From Strigamia acuminata (taxonomy: Eukaryota; Arthropoda; Chilopoda; Geophilomorpha; Linotaeniidae): 64,000 bases of DNA. Position 1 is the stretch's first letter. Every line of letters starts with the position of its first letter. Made by a program: the position numbers and the translations under genes. The stretch lies in assembly GCA_949358305.1 (NCBI GenBank), contig OX442315.1:7466427-7530426 (forward strand). Reading direction: 5' to 3'. Positions 42,701 through 51,383 of the stretch are shown here, piece by piece. A model generated the notes under the pieces. It worked only from the letters and a program-made list of their open reading frames with translations, made no database searches and was not told where the DNA came from.

Positions 42701-43784
42701 ACCTTCAGCAGAAAAAATCGTTGAATGTATCTACGACGTAGCGTTACGTTACGGATTTCCACGTAAAATAATATCCGATAACGGACCCCAATTTATCTCG
42801 AAAATTTGGGGTAAATTTTGTGAAAAGTTCGGTATTGTAGCGTCACACACCTCGACCTATAATCCCAGAACGAATCCCGTTGAGCGACTCAACAGGGACA
42901 TTAAATATGCATTGAGCATATTCACTGACATCCACAATCGTTGGGATGAGTACTTGAGGGAGATCGCGTTCAGCATACGAACGACGGTCTCAAGGACGAG
43001 AGATTTTTCTCCGGCCTACCTCAATTTCGCCCGAGAGCTATGAGTGCCTTGGGACCCACGAGTAGCAGAGTCGGTAAATGTGGTGGACCCCGAAAAACCA
43101 CATGAGTACGTGTATAAATTGGAACAAACAATTTCGAGCACGTACAAGCATATGATGGCGCACATTTTTAACATGCGCGACCGCATTTTACAAGATAAAA
43201 GCGGTAGAAAATTTGTGAATTTTGAGATCAATGATTTAGTGTGGAAGGACACACACATCCTCTCAAATGCAGCGAGAGGAATCACCGCCAGCTTGGCCAA
43301 CAAAAGAGACGGTCCGTATGTGATCATCGACAAGCATGGCGGTAACGCATATAAATTGCGTAAGCTCGAGGATAATACCGAGCATAAATCGATCCAAGTA
43401 CGAGAGTTAACTCCGTACATTCCGGAATTCCCGCAAGAAATGTGGGCCAAGGGCCAAGTCAAGTCCAAAACTGACGGCCAAATCGTCGATATGTTCGCTG
43501 GCGAGTCGGAAAAAGCACCGCCAAGCGACAACGAGGAGTATTTCGACGCCCCTTCACCTCCGGTAAACGAGATCGTTGAATCCGTTCCGGATCCAATTTT
43601 GGTCGGGGGGGAAACAGGAGAAACTCCTGAAACAAACACAAAAAACACGGATAAAAAAGAAAACAATAATGAGGAGGTACAGACACTAGAAACAAAAAAC
43701 GTCGTACCTGTCTCGACTCATCACCTGCGGCCCCGTAGAAGTAATCCGTTTATAAAAGACGGAAAGGTCGTAGGAAAGGAGTAG
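39722..43784 (+). pseudogene. pol: Gypsy-C pol, broken
   Basis: Homologous throughout to Gypsy-B pol: protease (LLDSGADRSF), RT (YLDD), RNase H (HTDAS), integrase (SVDVMGP, SDNGPQF, NPVERLN). About eight bases are missing at 41630, inside RNase H, shifting the frame (second frame 41634-43043). A TGA at 43041 stands where Gypsy-B has an arginine, a CGA-to-TGA type change. The last 246 codons after it remain open to 43784. A working polymerase cannot be made from this copy. Confidence 0.9.
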
Positions 43785-43935
43785 AAAAACGTTACGAGTC
43801 GATGGCGACGCTGAAAACAAAAAATTGATCGATCGACAGCGCTAGCCATCAAAATCCGAGACTCTGAAAAATTTCGCTAAGTCCAACAAGCGATTTCGGT
43901 CGAATTCACGTCACAAGATGGCGTGGAAACGCGGG

Positions 43936-44008
43936 ACCCGTAGCAAAATTATCGGCACGGGTCGGATACCGCGTGCAAAAGACCCCGTAGCAGCGATCGC
44001 GCACGGGT
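43936..44008 (+). promoter_or_regulatory. Two 27-nt hairpins downstream of Gypsy-C pol
   Basis: 43936-43962 (ACCCGTAGC ... GGCACGGGT) and 43982-44008 (ACCCCGTAGC ... GCACGGGT) share one pattern and length. A third unit follows at 51146, beyond Copia-D. Confidence 0.6.
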
Positions 44009-44016
44009 GTAGAAAC

Positions 44017-44562
44017 TGTTGATGTGTAAAACATCATTTGATCTGATATGGATCCTATTCTATTAATTTATTAATATGTTTCTAGTTATATATTCTCGTA
44101 TTATTGTTTTACAATGTTTATAACGATTAGTTATATCGTTATTCCATATTTCCTTTAATCCGTGCTTGAATGCACGATGCTATGTTCTTTTAGTTGTGTT
44201 TGACATTAAGCACGTTGCAGTTGCTATCTGTTTGTGCTTATAGTGTATTATTCCGCCACTAGTTGGCGTTACTGTTGTATTCTGTTATCCAAGATGGCGA
44301 CGGCCATGACTTTCAGCCAGCCTCTTGTTTTTCATGCAATTATGGACTCCTACGTGAGTATTTTCGTTGATATTAAATTTATTTTATGCTTTTAAGCATT
44401 CAGTGTTCTTTGTTACGGCATATAAGTGCTTTGCACGGCCGTTTTTGGTCTGAATTATCGGTCTGGTTAATTCCGATAATCGTAGCCGCCATTTGCGATT
44501 TGACCACTCGTTTTTCCTTAGTTTGCACGATAATTCGTGCCAGTTTTTCGTCCTCTGCTACA
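44017..44562 (+). repeat. Copia-D 5' LTR
   Basis: 546 bp. It contains ATGGACTCCTAC|GTGAGT near 44345-44361, a good splice-donor sequence. Confidence 0.93.
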
Positions 44563-44564
44563 GT

Positions 44565-44582
44565 TGGTAGCAGAGGATGGTT
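44565..44582 (+). other. Copia-D primer-binding site, 3' end of initiator tRNA-Met
   Basis: TGGTAGCAGAG (11 bases) is the exact complement of the initiator tRNA-Met 3' end, followed by a weaker match. It lies two bases after the LTR. The LTR end CCTCTGCTAC is itself complementary to GTAGCAGAGG of the primer site. Confidence 0.8.
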
Positions 44583-45550
44583 GGCTTTCCAACACAGCAC
44601 GCGATTTTCCACTAATTTATCGCTAAATTTCGCGAATTTCGCGATTTTCGGCGATAATTTGTATTTTTCAGGTCTCGACGATTTCCTACGACGATTCTAC
44701 GACGTGACAACGTTTTTCCTGCTACCAGCTACGTTCTCAAACGTGGGACAACGTTTTGACACGGGAAAGTCGTCGTTTTTCGCCGATAATCGGAAATTTG
44801 CGCGGGATTCGCGAAATTTCCGGGTTTTCTTTTGTTTATTTGTAGATTTCGACGATTTAAAGTTTACGACGACGGTTTTGAACGTGCAGCAACGTTTTCA
44901 CACACAAAGTGTGATTATTTTCGTCGTTAACCGGGAAATTTACGCGGGTTTCGCGAATTTTCCGAATTTATTTTGTCTTTTTCAGATTTTCAACGATTCG
45001 ACAACGTCCAAGCGACGTTATCAACCAGAAACGGGTCCAGCCCGCTGTATTGCACCCCGGTGTGCGTACAGTACCGACGATTTTGCAATTCGACGATTTT
45101 TGATCAATTTCCGCGTTTTCTACGCGTGGTTGCGTGTTGCGACGAGCACCGCAACAGATTCATCAATTTCGCCTTCCTATTGCTTTTCAGATTTCGTTAT
45201 TATTATTGTTAGATTTAAGTTATTTTGGAGTGGGTCCCTTAGTATCGATTTCACCTTTAGTCCAGTCGGGCTCGTGAAATTTGTATTCTGTGTTGAGGCT
45301 ATCCCTGCGCCACCTAACGTTTCCGTGGCCCTAGGCGGTTTGCAAAGGGCGTTAGGGGGATACTCAGCACAGGTTATCAAGGCAATTGTAGCATTGCCTC
45401 CCCGTCGTGGTTTCCGCTTTGACAGTGCTTCGAGTGATTTGTGCGACGATACGTGTGTGCTTCTCCACAGTGCTCCGTTCTTCGAAATACGACCGCCCGT
45501 ACCACTTCTAAAGCCACGATATTTTTCACGTTTGTGTTTGGACACCGATC
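44583..45550 (+). other. Copia-D long leader with degenerate repeats and an open frame
   Basis: Four diverged units each contain a T-rich tract ending in CAG or TAG followed by (G)ATTTC-like sequence (tract ends at 44671, 44845, 44985 and 45190). They look like splice acceptors. A frame of 436 codons (44386-45696) runs from the LTR through the leader into gag-pol in another frame. It has no recognisable domain; whether it is coding is unknown. Confidence 0.5.
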
Positions 45551-48500
45551 ATGCAGAAGTCTTCCGAACTTTCGTTGACGCGTGTACCCATACTTGCCGT
45601 AGGAAACTACGAGATGTGGGCGCGCAGTATGAAGATGCTGTTGAAGTCCGAATCTTTGTGGCATCATGTCACAGAAGAGGACGAGGAGGAAATTAAGAAA
45701 ACTGCCGATCCGAAGGAATTAAAGAAACATAAACGCCGCAAAGATAAGGCGCTAGGATTGATTTATGGTTTTGTCTCCGAACCCAAGAAATCAGCGCTGG
45801 ACAACTGCAATACGCCTAAAGAGGCGTGGGATACGCTGGCCAAAATCTACGCGCCCAGCTCCCGTGCCAGAAAAGCAGCTTTACGGCGTGAATTCCTCGG
45901 ACTGCGATTGGAAAAGGGGGAAGAGATGGCTGATTTTCTGGGACGTGTGGATTACCACGTCCAGAAATTGAAAGACATTGGCGAGAAAACATCAGAAGAT
46001 CACCATGCGTATCAGTATCTGGATTTGCTACCCCCCGAGTACTCGCAGGTCTCCTTCTCGATCTACCATTGGGAAGACGACAAGTTTAAACCCCAAACAG
46101 TGTCCGAACAACTTCTCTCGGAGTACATGAGACAAGGGTCATTTAGGTCTCGTGATCAAACTTCGTCATCTTCACAGGCTTACGCGACGGATCAAACTCG
46201 CTCTCGCTCCCGGAATCGACCGCTTTCCTCGATTAAATGTTTCAACTGCGACCAAATGGGACATTACGCGAATAAGTGCCCTGAACTTCGAAGAAGTAGG
46301 AATTCCAATCCTTCTGTGTCACTCCAACGCCCTTCGAGAAGTAAAAGTCGCAAACGGGGAAAGAACAGTTCGAATAAATCCAATGATGGTCGTCCTAAGG
46401 GCAGTTCCCAAGTTAGGTGGGACGCTAACTTCTTTGTAAACGCACCGCCACAAATCACCGAGATGCCCGCTGCTCATTTTATGCAGAGCCACGAATGGAT
46501 CGTCGATTGTGGCGCGACAGATCACATTTCCCACGTCGCGTCATGGTTTACGGACTTCGTGAAAGTTGTACCATTCGATGTTGAACTCGGCCAAGGCACC
46601 TCGCAAGTGACTGGGAAAGGAACGGTCCAAATCCAAACGAACATTGATGGATGCCTTTGTGTAGTGAATCTCCGAGATGTATTCTACGCGCCGAACTTCG
46701 AAGCTAATCTAATTTCGGTGTCGAAAATCGATAAAAATGAATTCCATATCCATGTTTACAAAGGTGAAGTAAACGTTTTCAAGTCTGACATCCAACATTC
46801 TGTTCTACGTGCCAAAGAGAAGGGTGGACTTTACTACGTGGATGGCTTATCTCCACCGGTGACTTCTGCGACAAATGTGATTTCGACTTCGCAATCTTTA
46901 CCTCCAGTACAGACATTAGTGACCGTTGAGGAAGATTTTGTAAAGGTTCCCAAACCTAGAAAGAAGCCGAAGGAACGTGCATTGACAGATTTTCGATTAG
47001 AATTTCCTCCCTTAACACAGGAAACGCAATCTCTTCCTGTTCCGAAATCTCCTCCCGTTCCTACACCTGTCCCTAACTCACCTACACAAGCCAATCCTAC
47101 CGCTCCTTCCCCTTCACAAACCTTTGCCGAAGTATTGCAAACAATCCCGTCCTTGAAAACACCTCCTCCTAAAGTCAATCAGAAGAAGGTCGCAGCTCCA
47201 ACTGCTAAAAAGGACGCGACCGGCATATGGCATAGTCGACTTGGCCATCTACATACCAACGCGATGAAACTTCTAGCAGCCAACGACCAGGTTTATGGCA
47301 TCGAACCGGCTGAAGTCGCGAAGGAATTGACCTGCAATCACTGCAGGGTGGCCAAATCGACCAGGGCATCACACAAACCCGACGAACACCCGATGACGTC
47401 AAAAGCGTTGGACCTTCTCCACATGGATCTCTGGGGACCACATCCAGTTAACTCTTTTGGCGGTGCTCGTTACATTTTTACCATAATCGACGACGCAACG
47501 CGTTACACGTGGATGTTCCCGCTGGCTCAAAAATCTCAGACTTTCGAATGCTTTAAGGATTTCGTTTCTCGCATCGAACGCGTCGCAGACACGCGGGTTA
47601 AGGCCATTCGAACTGATCAAGGCGGGGAGTTTATGTCGAACGAGTTTATGGATTACCTACGTAAAAGTGGAATTCAGGGACAACGCACGAATCCAGCGAG
47701 CCCCCAGACGAACGGCACGGCCGAACGCATTAACAGGACGATGGCCGACTTCATGCGGGCGACGTTGGATGAGACGAAACTTCCCGAAGAACTATGGGCC
47801 GAAATTGCCGTTTCATTTTCCTACATCAAGAACCGCTGCCCACATTCCCGTATTAAGAATGAAGTGCCGTATATTTTATGGCGGCAACGTGCTCTCTCTG
47901 TTCGGCATCTCCGTAGGCTCGGATCGAAATGTTGGGTCCATTACACCGCTCCGGGACGCAACAAGTTGGCGCCTCGCGCCTGGGAAGGATTTTTAGTCGG
48001 CTACGCGGTGGGAACTCGAGGATATCGTGTTTGGAACCCCGTCGACAACAAAGTCGTGGAGTCGATCCACGTGAAGATTGATGAACGACAGTCCTATCGT
48101 CGCTCTCAGCGCCCTTCCCAACCGACATTCGAAGAGTCTTTTCAACCCGGACCTCGTGCTTCTACTACGCCACCGTCTCATGTCAAATTCGACGACACGA
48201 TCCAATATTCGACATGGTCGACAGGTCCTGACTCAGACGATCCAGACTCGTCAGATTATGACTCCGACGATTCCGCGCCTCCGCGCGCTCCACCACCGGG
48301 TATCCAATCGCCTCCACCTGGTCGACAATCTCCGGTATTGGGTGCGCAAGCGATGCCACCAATCGAAGTAATGGCCGATTTAATATTACCGACATTGCGT
48401 CCAGATACTTCGACAGGCACTACACCGACTGGCACTCCGACCAATACGCCACCGGGATCTCCAACAAGACTCGTGACCGCCAGGAGGGGCTCCGCACCGA

Positions 48501-50341
48501 CTCGCACTGCAGAGCAGCCCATTCTTGTTGAAATGGGTGCCACATCTTACAAATGGCGCTCGGTGGGAGGAAACAACCCGTGCAGCAATTGGCGAAGAGA
48601 GGAACATTTACGCAAAGATCAAGTTCCGGGCCAAGTCAGGATCGATGTTTATTATTTCCCGAAACCCGGTGTTCGTTTACGCTCCAAACCCGATATCCAA
48701 AAGTATTGCGATAAAGAGGGAATTCTTTACGACAATGATCTATTCTACTTCGGAAACATCGAGCATCAATTACCCGTCATGCCGGCACTTCGTCATCGAG
48801 TCCATTTTTGCCGTCGAGAACCAGGATCGTGCGCAGAGGCTGTCAAGTTTCCGGATGCCCCTAAGTGGCAGGAAGCTATCGACGAAGAATTGGGAACCTT
48901 CAAGAAACGCGAGGTTTACCAAGAAGTTCCGAAGCCTCCGAACACGACAATCCTCGGCTGCAAATGGTTGTTCAAATTAAAAACCGACACCTCCGGACAA
49001 ATTACTCGTTACCGCGCCAGATTGGTCGCACAAGGTTTCAGACAGACTCTCGGCGTGGACTACGATGAGGTCTTCAGCCCGGTTGTAAACTTCGTTCTCA
49101 TCCGATTCTTCTTCTGTCTACTCGTCATTCTACAAGGGTGGAAAGACGCGCACCTGGATGTAAAGTGCGCGTATCTTTACGGAGAATTGGAGCATCGAGT
49201 TTACATGCGAATTCCAGCCGGCGCCCATTGCTCGAACCCCGACAACGTCTGGCTTCTCATTAAATCACTGTACGGTCTCCACCAATCTGGCCGTCAGTGG
49301 TATGAGAAGTTAGATGAAACACTACGAGGACTCGGATTTCGAAAACTTCCAGCGTGTAACTGCGTTTATATATTCGGGACATCGGCCGTGATGCTTGTCT
49401 ACGTGGATGACATCGTTCTTTTCTACTCGACGGACAGCATCTTGGATCGAATTATTCGGCTGATATCATCGAAATTCGAAATCGTTAACCTCGGGCCCAT
49501 CTCCAGATTGCTTGGTGTCGAATTCATAAGAACCGCGGGGAGGGTGTTCATCATTCAGCGGTCTTATATCGACAAAATCATCAAGAAGTTCGAGGTTTCT
49601 GCCGACAGGATGATCAAAGTCCCCGTTACACCTGGAACGACATTGAAGAAAGGATCCATCGAAAATCTCTCCGACTTCCCATATCGGTCATTAATCGGAT
49701 CACTTTTATTCCTCGCCTCTCGAACTCGTCCGGACATTCTCTATTCCGTCATCGCGTTATCCCAGTATAACAATTGTTATAACAAGACACATATTCGCGC
49801 ACTTCTTCAAGTTCTCCGCTATGTCGCGAATACGCCTGATCTTGCGATTGAATTGTCCGGATGCACGACAAGCCAATTATGGGCATTTACCGACGCTTCT
49901 TGGGCCTCCGACACTGAAACATCTCTTAGCTTCGGGGGATTCATCACGTACATCGGAAACGTCCCCATCGGTTGGTCGTGTAAGAAACAGTCTTCGGTTG
50001 CGTGCTCGACGATGGAAGCGGAGTTCATCGCCCTCGTCGAGTGCGTAAAGGAACTCTACTGGCTTGATCACGTCTTTTCGCAACTCCCGCATTTGAACCG
50101 CATTTCCCGTCCCATCGTCTATTCGGATGCGCTGGCGTCCATCCAGTTCACCTCCAACGACGTGGAAAACGCGAAGACCAAACACATTCGTGTGAAGTAT
50201 CACTGGTTGCGGGAGTGGTATGTGGCAAAAGTATTCAAATTACGGAAAATCCCGGGTGATGATAACGTAGCGGACATTTTCACCAAATGGCTACCATCTG
50301 ATCGACTTCGGAAGCTCACTTCGGGAATCTTCTGCCAGTAA
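45551..50341 (+). CDS. gag-pol: Copia-D gag-pol polyprotein, intact
   Basis: 1596 codons without interruption. A copia Gag domain (about 10-200, WARSMKMLLKSESLW); a CCHC knuckle near 230-243 (CFNCDQMGHYANKC); a protease active site near 316 reading VDCGATDH, with Cys where Ser or Thr is usual; a Pro-rich linker (about 440-555); the pre-integrase finger (WHSRLGHLH near 560); an integrase with D near 625, D near 688 and the E of TAERINR; a Ser/Pro/Asp-rich linker; RT with YVDD near 1284; and RNase H (FTDASWASD near 1445, MEAEF). It belongs to a lineage different from Copia-A. The ATG at 45551 is the first in frame. Confidence 0.95.
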   Translation: MQKSSELSLTRVPILAVGNYEMWARSMKMLLKSESLWHHVTEEDEEEIKKTADPKELKKHKRRKDKALGLIYGFVSEPKKSALDNCNTPKEAWDTLAKIYAPSSRARKAALRREFLGLRLEKGEEMADFLGRVDYHVQKLKDIGEKTSEDHHAYQYLDLLPPEYSQVSFSIYHWEDDKFKPQTVSEQLLSEYMRQGSFRSRDQTSSSSQAYATDQTRSRSRNRPLSSIKCFNCDQMGHYANKCPELRRSRNSNPSVSLQRPSRSKSRKRGKNSSNKSNDGRPKGSSQVRWDANFFVNAPPQITEMPAAHFMQSHEWIVDCGATDHISHVASWFTDFVKVVPFDVELGQGTSQVTGKGTVQIQTNIDGCLCVVNLRDVFYAPNFEANLISVSKIDKNEFHIHVYKGEVNVFKSDIQHSVLRAKEKGGLYYVDGLSPPVTSATNVISTSQSLPPVQTLVTVEEDFVKVPKPRKKPKERALTDFRLEFPPLTQETQSLPVPKSPPVPTPVPNSPTQANPTAPSPSQTFAEVLQTIPSLKTPPPKVNQKKVAAPTAKKDATGIWHSRLGHLHTNAMKLLAANDQVYGIEPAEVAKELTCNHCRVAKSTRASHKPDEHPMTSKALDLLHMDLWGPHPVNSFGGARYIFTIIDDATRYTWMFPLAQKSQTFECFKDFVSRIERVADTRVKAIRTDQGGEFMSNEFMDYLRKSGIQGQRTNPASPQTNGTAERINRTMADFMRATLDETKLPEELWAEIAVSFSYIKNRCPHSRIKNEVPYILWRQRALSVRHLRRLGSKCWVHYTAPGRNKLAPRAWEGFLVGYAVGTRGYRVWNPVDNKVVESIHVKIDERQSYRRSQRPSQPTFEESFQPGPRASTTPPSHVKFDDTIQYSTWSTGPDSDDPDSSDYDSDDSAPPRAPPPGIQSPPPGRQSPVLGAQAMPPIEVMADLILPTLRPDTSTGTTPTGTPTNTPPGSPTRLVTARRGSAPTRTAEQPILVEMGATSYKWRSVGGNNPCSNWRREEHLRKDQVPGQVRIDVYYFPKPGVRLRSKPDIQKYCDKEGILYDNDLFYFGNIEHQLPVMPALRHRVHFCRREPGSCAEAVKFPDAPKWQEAIDEELGTFKKREVYQEVPKPPNTTILGCKWLFKLKTDTSGQITRYRARLVAQGFRQTLGVDYDEVFSPVVNFVLIRFFFCLLVILQGWKDAHLDVKCAYLYGELEHRVYMRIPAGAHCSNPDNVWLLIKSLYGLHQSGRQWYEKLDETLRGLGFRKLPACNCVYIFGTSAVMLVYVDDIVLFYSTDSILDRIIRLISSKFEIVNLGPISRLLGVEFIRTAGRVFIIQRSYIDKIIKKFEVSADRMIKVPVTPGTTLKKGSIENLSDFPYRSLIGSLLFLASRTRPDILYSVIALSQYNNCYNKTHIRALLQVLRYVANTPDLAIELSGCTTSQLWAFTDASWASDTETSLSFGGFITYIGNVPIGWSCKKQSSVACSTMEAEFIALVECVKELYWLDHVFSQLPHLNRISRPIVYSDALASIQFTSNDVENAKTKHIRVKYHWLREWYVAKVFKLRKIPGDDNVADIFTKWLPSDRLRKLTSGIFCQ

Positions 50342-50563
50342 CCGACTATGACATCTTAATTTTCAAACGTTATTTTCGGACATTCCTTGTTTATTTTACC
50401 GGATTCGAGGTTTTATCGTGTAGTTAGATTGGGAATTATGAGCTTAGTTAAGTGATGTAAACAAAAGTACCCGACACGATAATTCCGAAATATTATTATT
50501 TATTTTTCGTCAGACACCGTAAAGTCCCGTGTTCTGCTTTATTTATTCCCAGATCAATTGTAA

Positions 50564-50625
50564 ATCCATATTAGATCATGGGGGGATTTGTTGATGTGTA
50601 AAACATCATTTGATCTGATATGGAT
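50564..50625 (+). promoter_or_regulatory. Copia-D polypurine tract within a hairpin spanning the 3' LTR start
   Basis: The purine run GGGGGGA (50580-50586) precedes the LTR. Flanking 15-base arms 50564-50578 and 50611-50625 pair with one wobble position, so the tract and the LTR start lie in the loop. Confidence 0.6.
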
Positions 50626-51134
50626 CCTATTCTATTAATTTATTAATATGTTTCTAGTTATATATTCTCGTATTATTGTTTTACAATGTTTATATCGATT
50701 AGTTATATCGTTATTCCATATTTCCTTTAATCCGTGCTTGAATGCACGATGCTATGTTCTTTTAGTTGTGTTTGACATTAAGCACGTTGCAGTTGCTATC
50801 TGTTTGTGCTTATAGTGTATTATTCCGCCACTAGTTGGCGTTACTGTTGTATTCTGTTATCCAAGATGGCGACGGCCATGACTTTCAGCCAGCCTCTTGT
50901 TTTTCATGCAATTATGGACTCCTACGTGAGTATTTTCGTTGATATTAAATTTATTTTATGCTTTTAAGCATTCAGTGTTCTTTGTTACGGCATATAAGTG
51001 CTTTGCACGGCCGTTTTTGGTCTGAATTATCGGTCTGGTTAATTCCGATAATCGTAGCCGCCATTTGCGATTTGACCACTCGTTTTTCCTTAGTTTGCAC
51101 GATAATTCGTGCCAGTTTTTCGTCCTCTGCTACA
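50589..51134 (+). repeat. Copia-D 3' LTR
   Basis: Same as 44017-44562 except about one substitution. Confidence 0.93.
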
Positions 51135-51145
51135 GAAACAAAGGA

Positions 51146-51172
51146 GCCCCGTAGCGTAACATGCGCACGGGC
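51146..51172 (+). promoter_or_regulatory. Third 27-nt hairpin of Gypsy-C
   Basis: GCCCCGTAGC ... GCACGGGC. Removing Copia-D places it 41 bases after the second unit. The outer pair is G-C here and A-T in the others, a compensatory change. Confidence 0.6.
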
Positions 51173-51383
51173 TGCTGCGCACAAGTCTCAAACACCTGGT
51201 TCCGGAGTAAATTACCCAGAACCCACCACGATTGCCTCGTTTTCACCCGGACTTCCGCTAAATCAGCTGATCGCCGTCCGCACGTGATCCACTTCGTGTT
51301 TAATTTAACCGAGTTTTTATCCATTTTTACGAGGAGTTTTTTATCATTTTACCGTGGTTTGACCTGTGTGCACGATCCTCACG

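Larger units (their letters stand above)
44017..51134 (+). mobile_element. Copia-D, complete Ty1/copia element nested in Gypsy-C
   Basis: 7118 bp, flanked by the 5-bp duplication GAAAC (44012-44016 and 51135-51139). The LTRs at 44017-44562 and 50589-51134 (546 bp, TGTTGATG ... TCTGCTACA) differ at one position by eye. gag-pol is intact. It splits the pol-ORF3 interval of Gypsy-C. Confidence 0.95.

Noticed and set aside
44386-45696. Calling the Copia-D leader frame a protein-coding gene
   Set aside because: No recognisable domain, it starts in the LTR and overlaps gag-pol in another frame; kept only as a finding to test.
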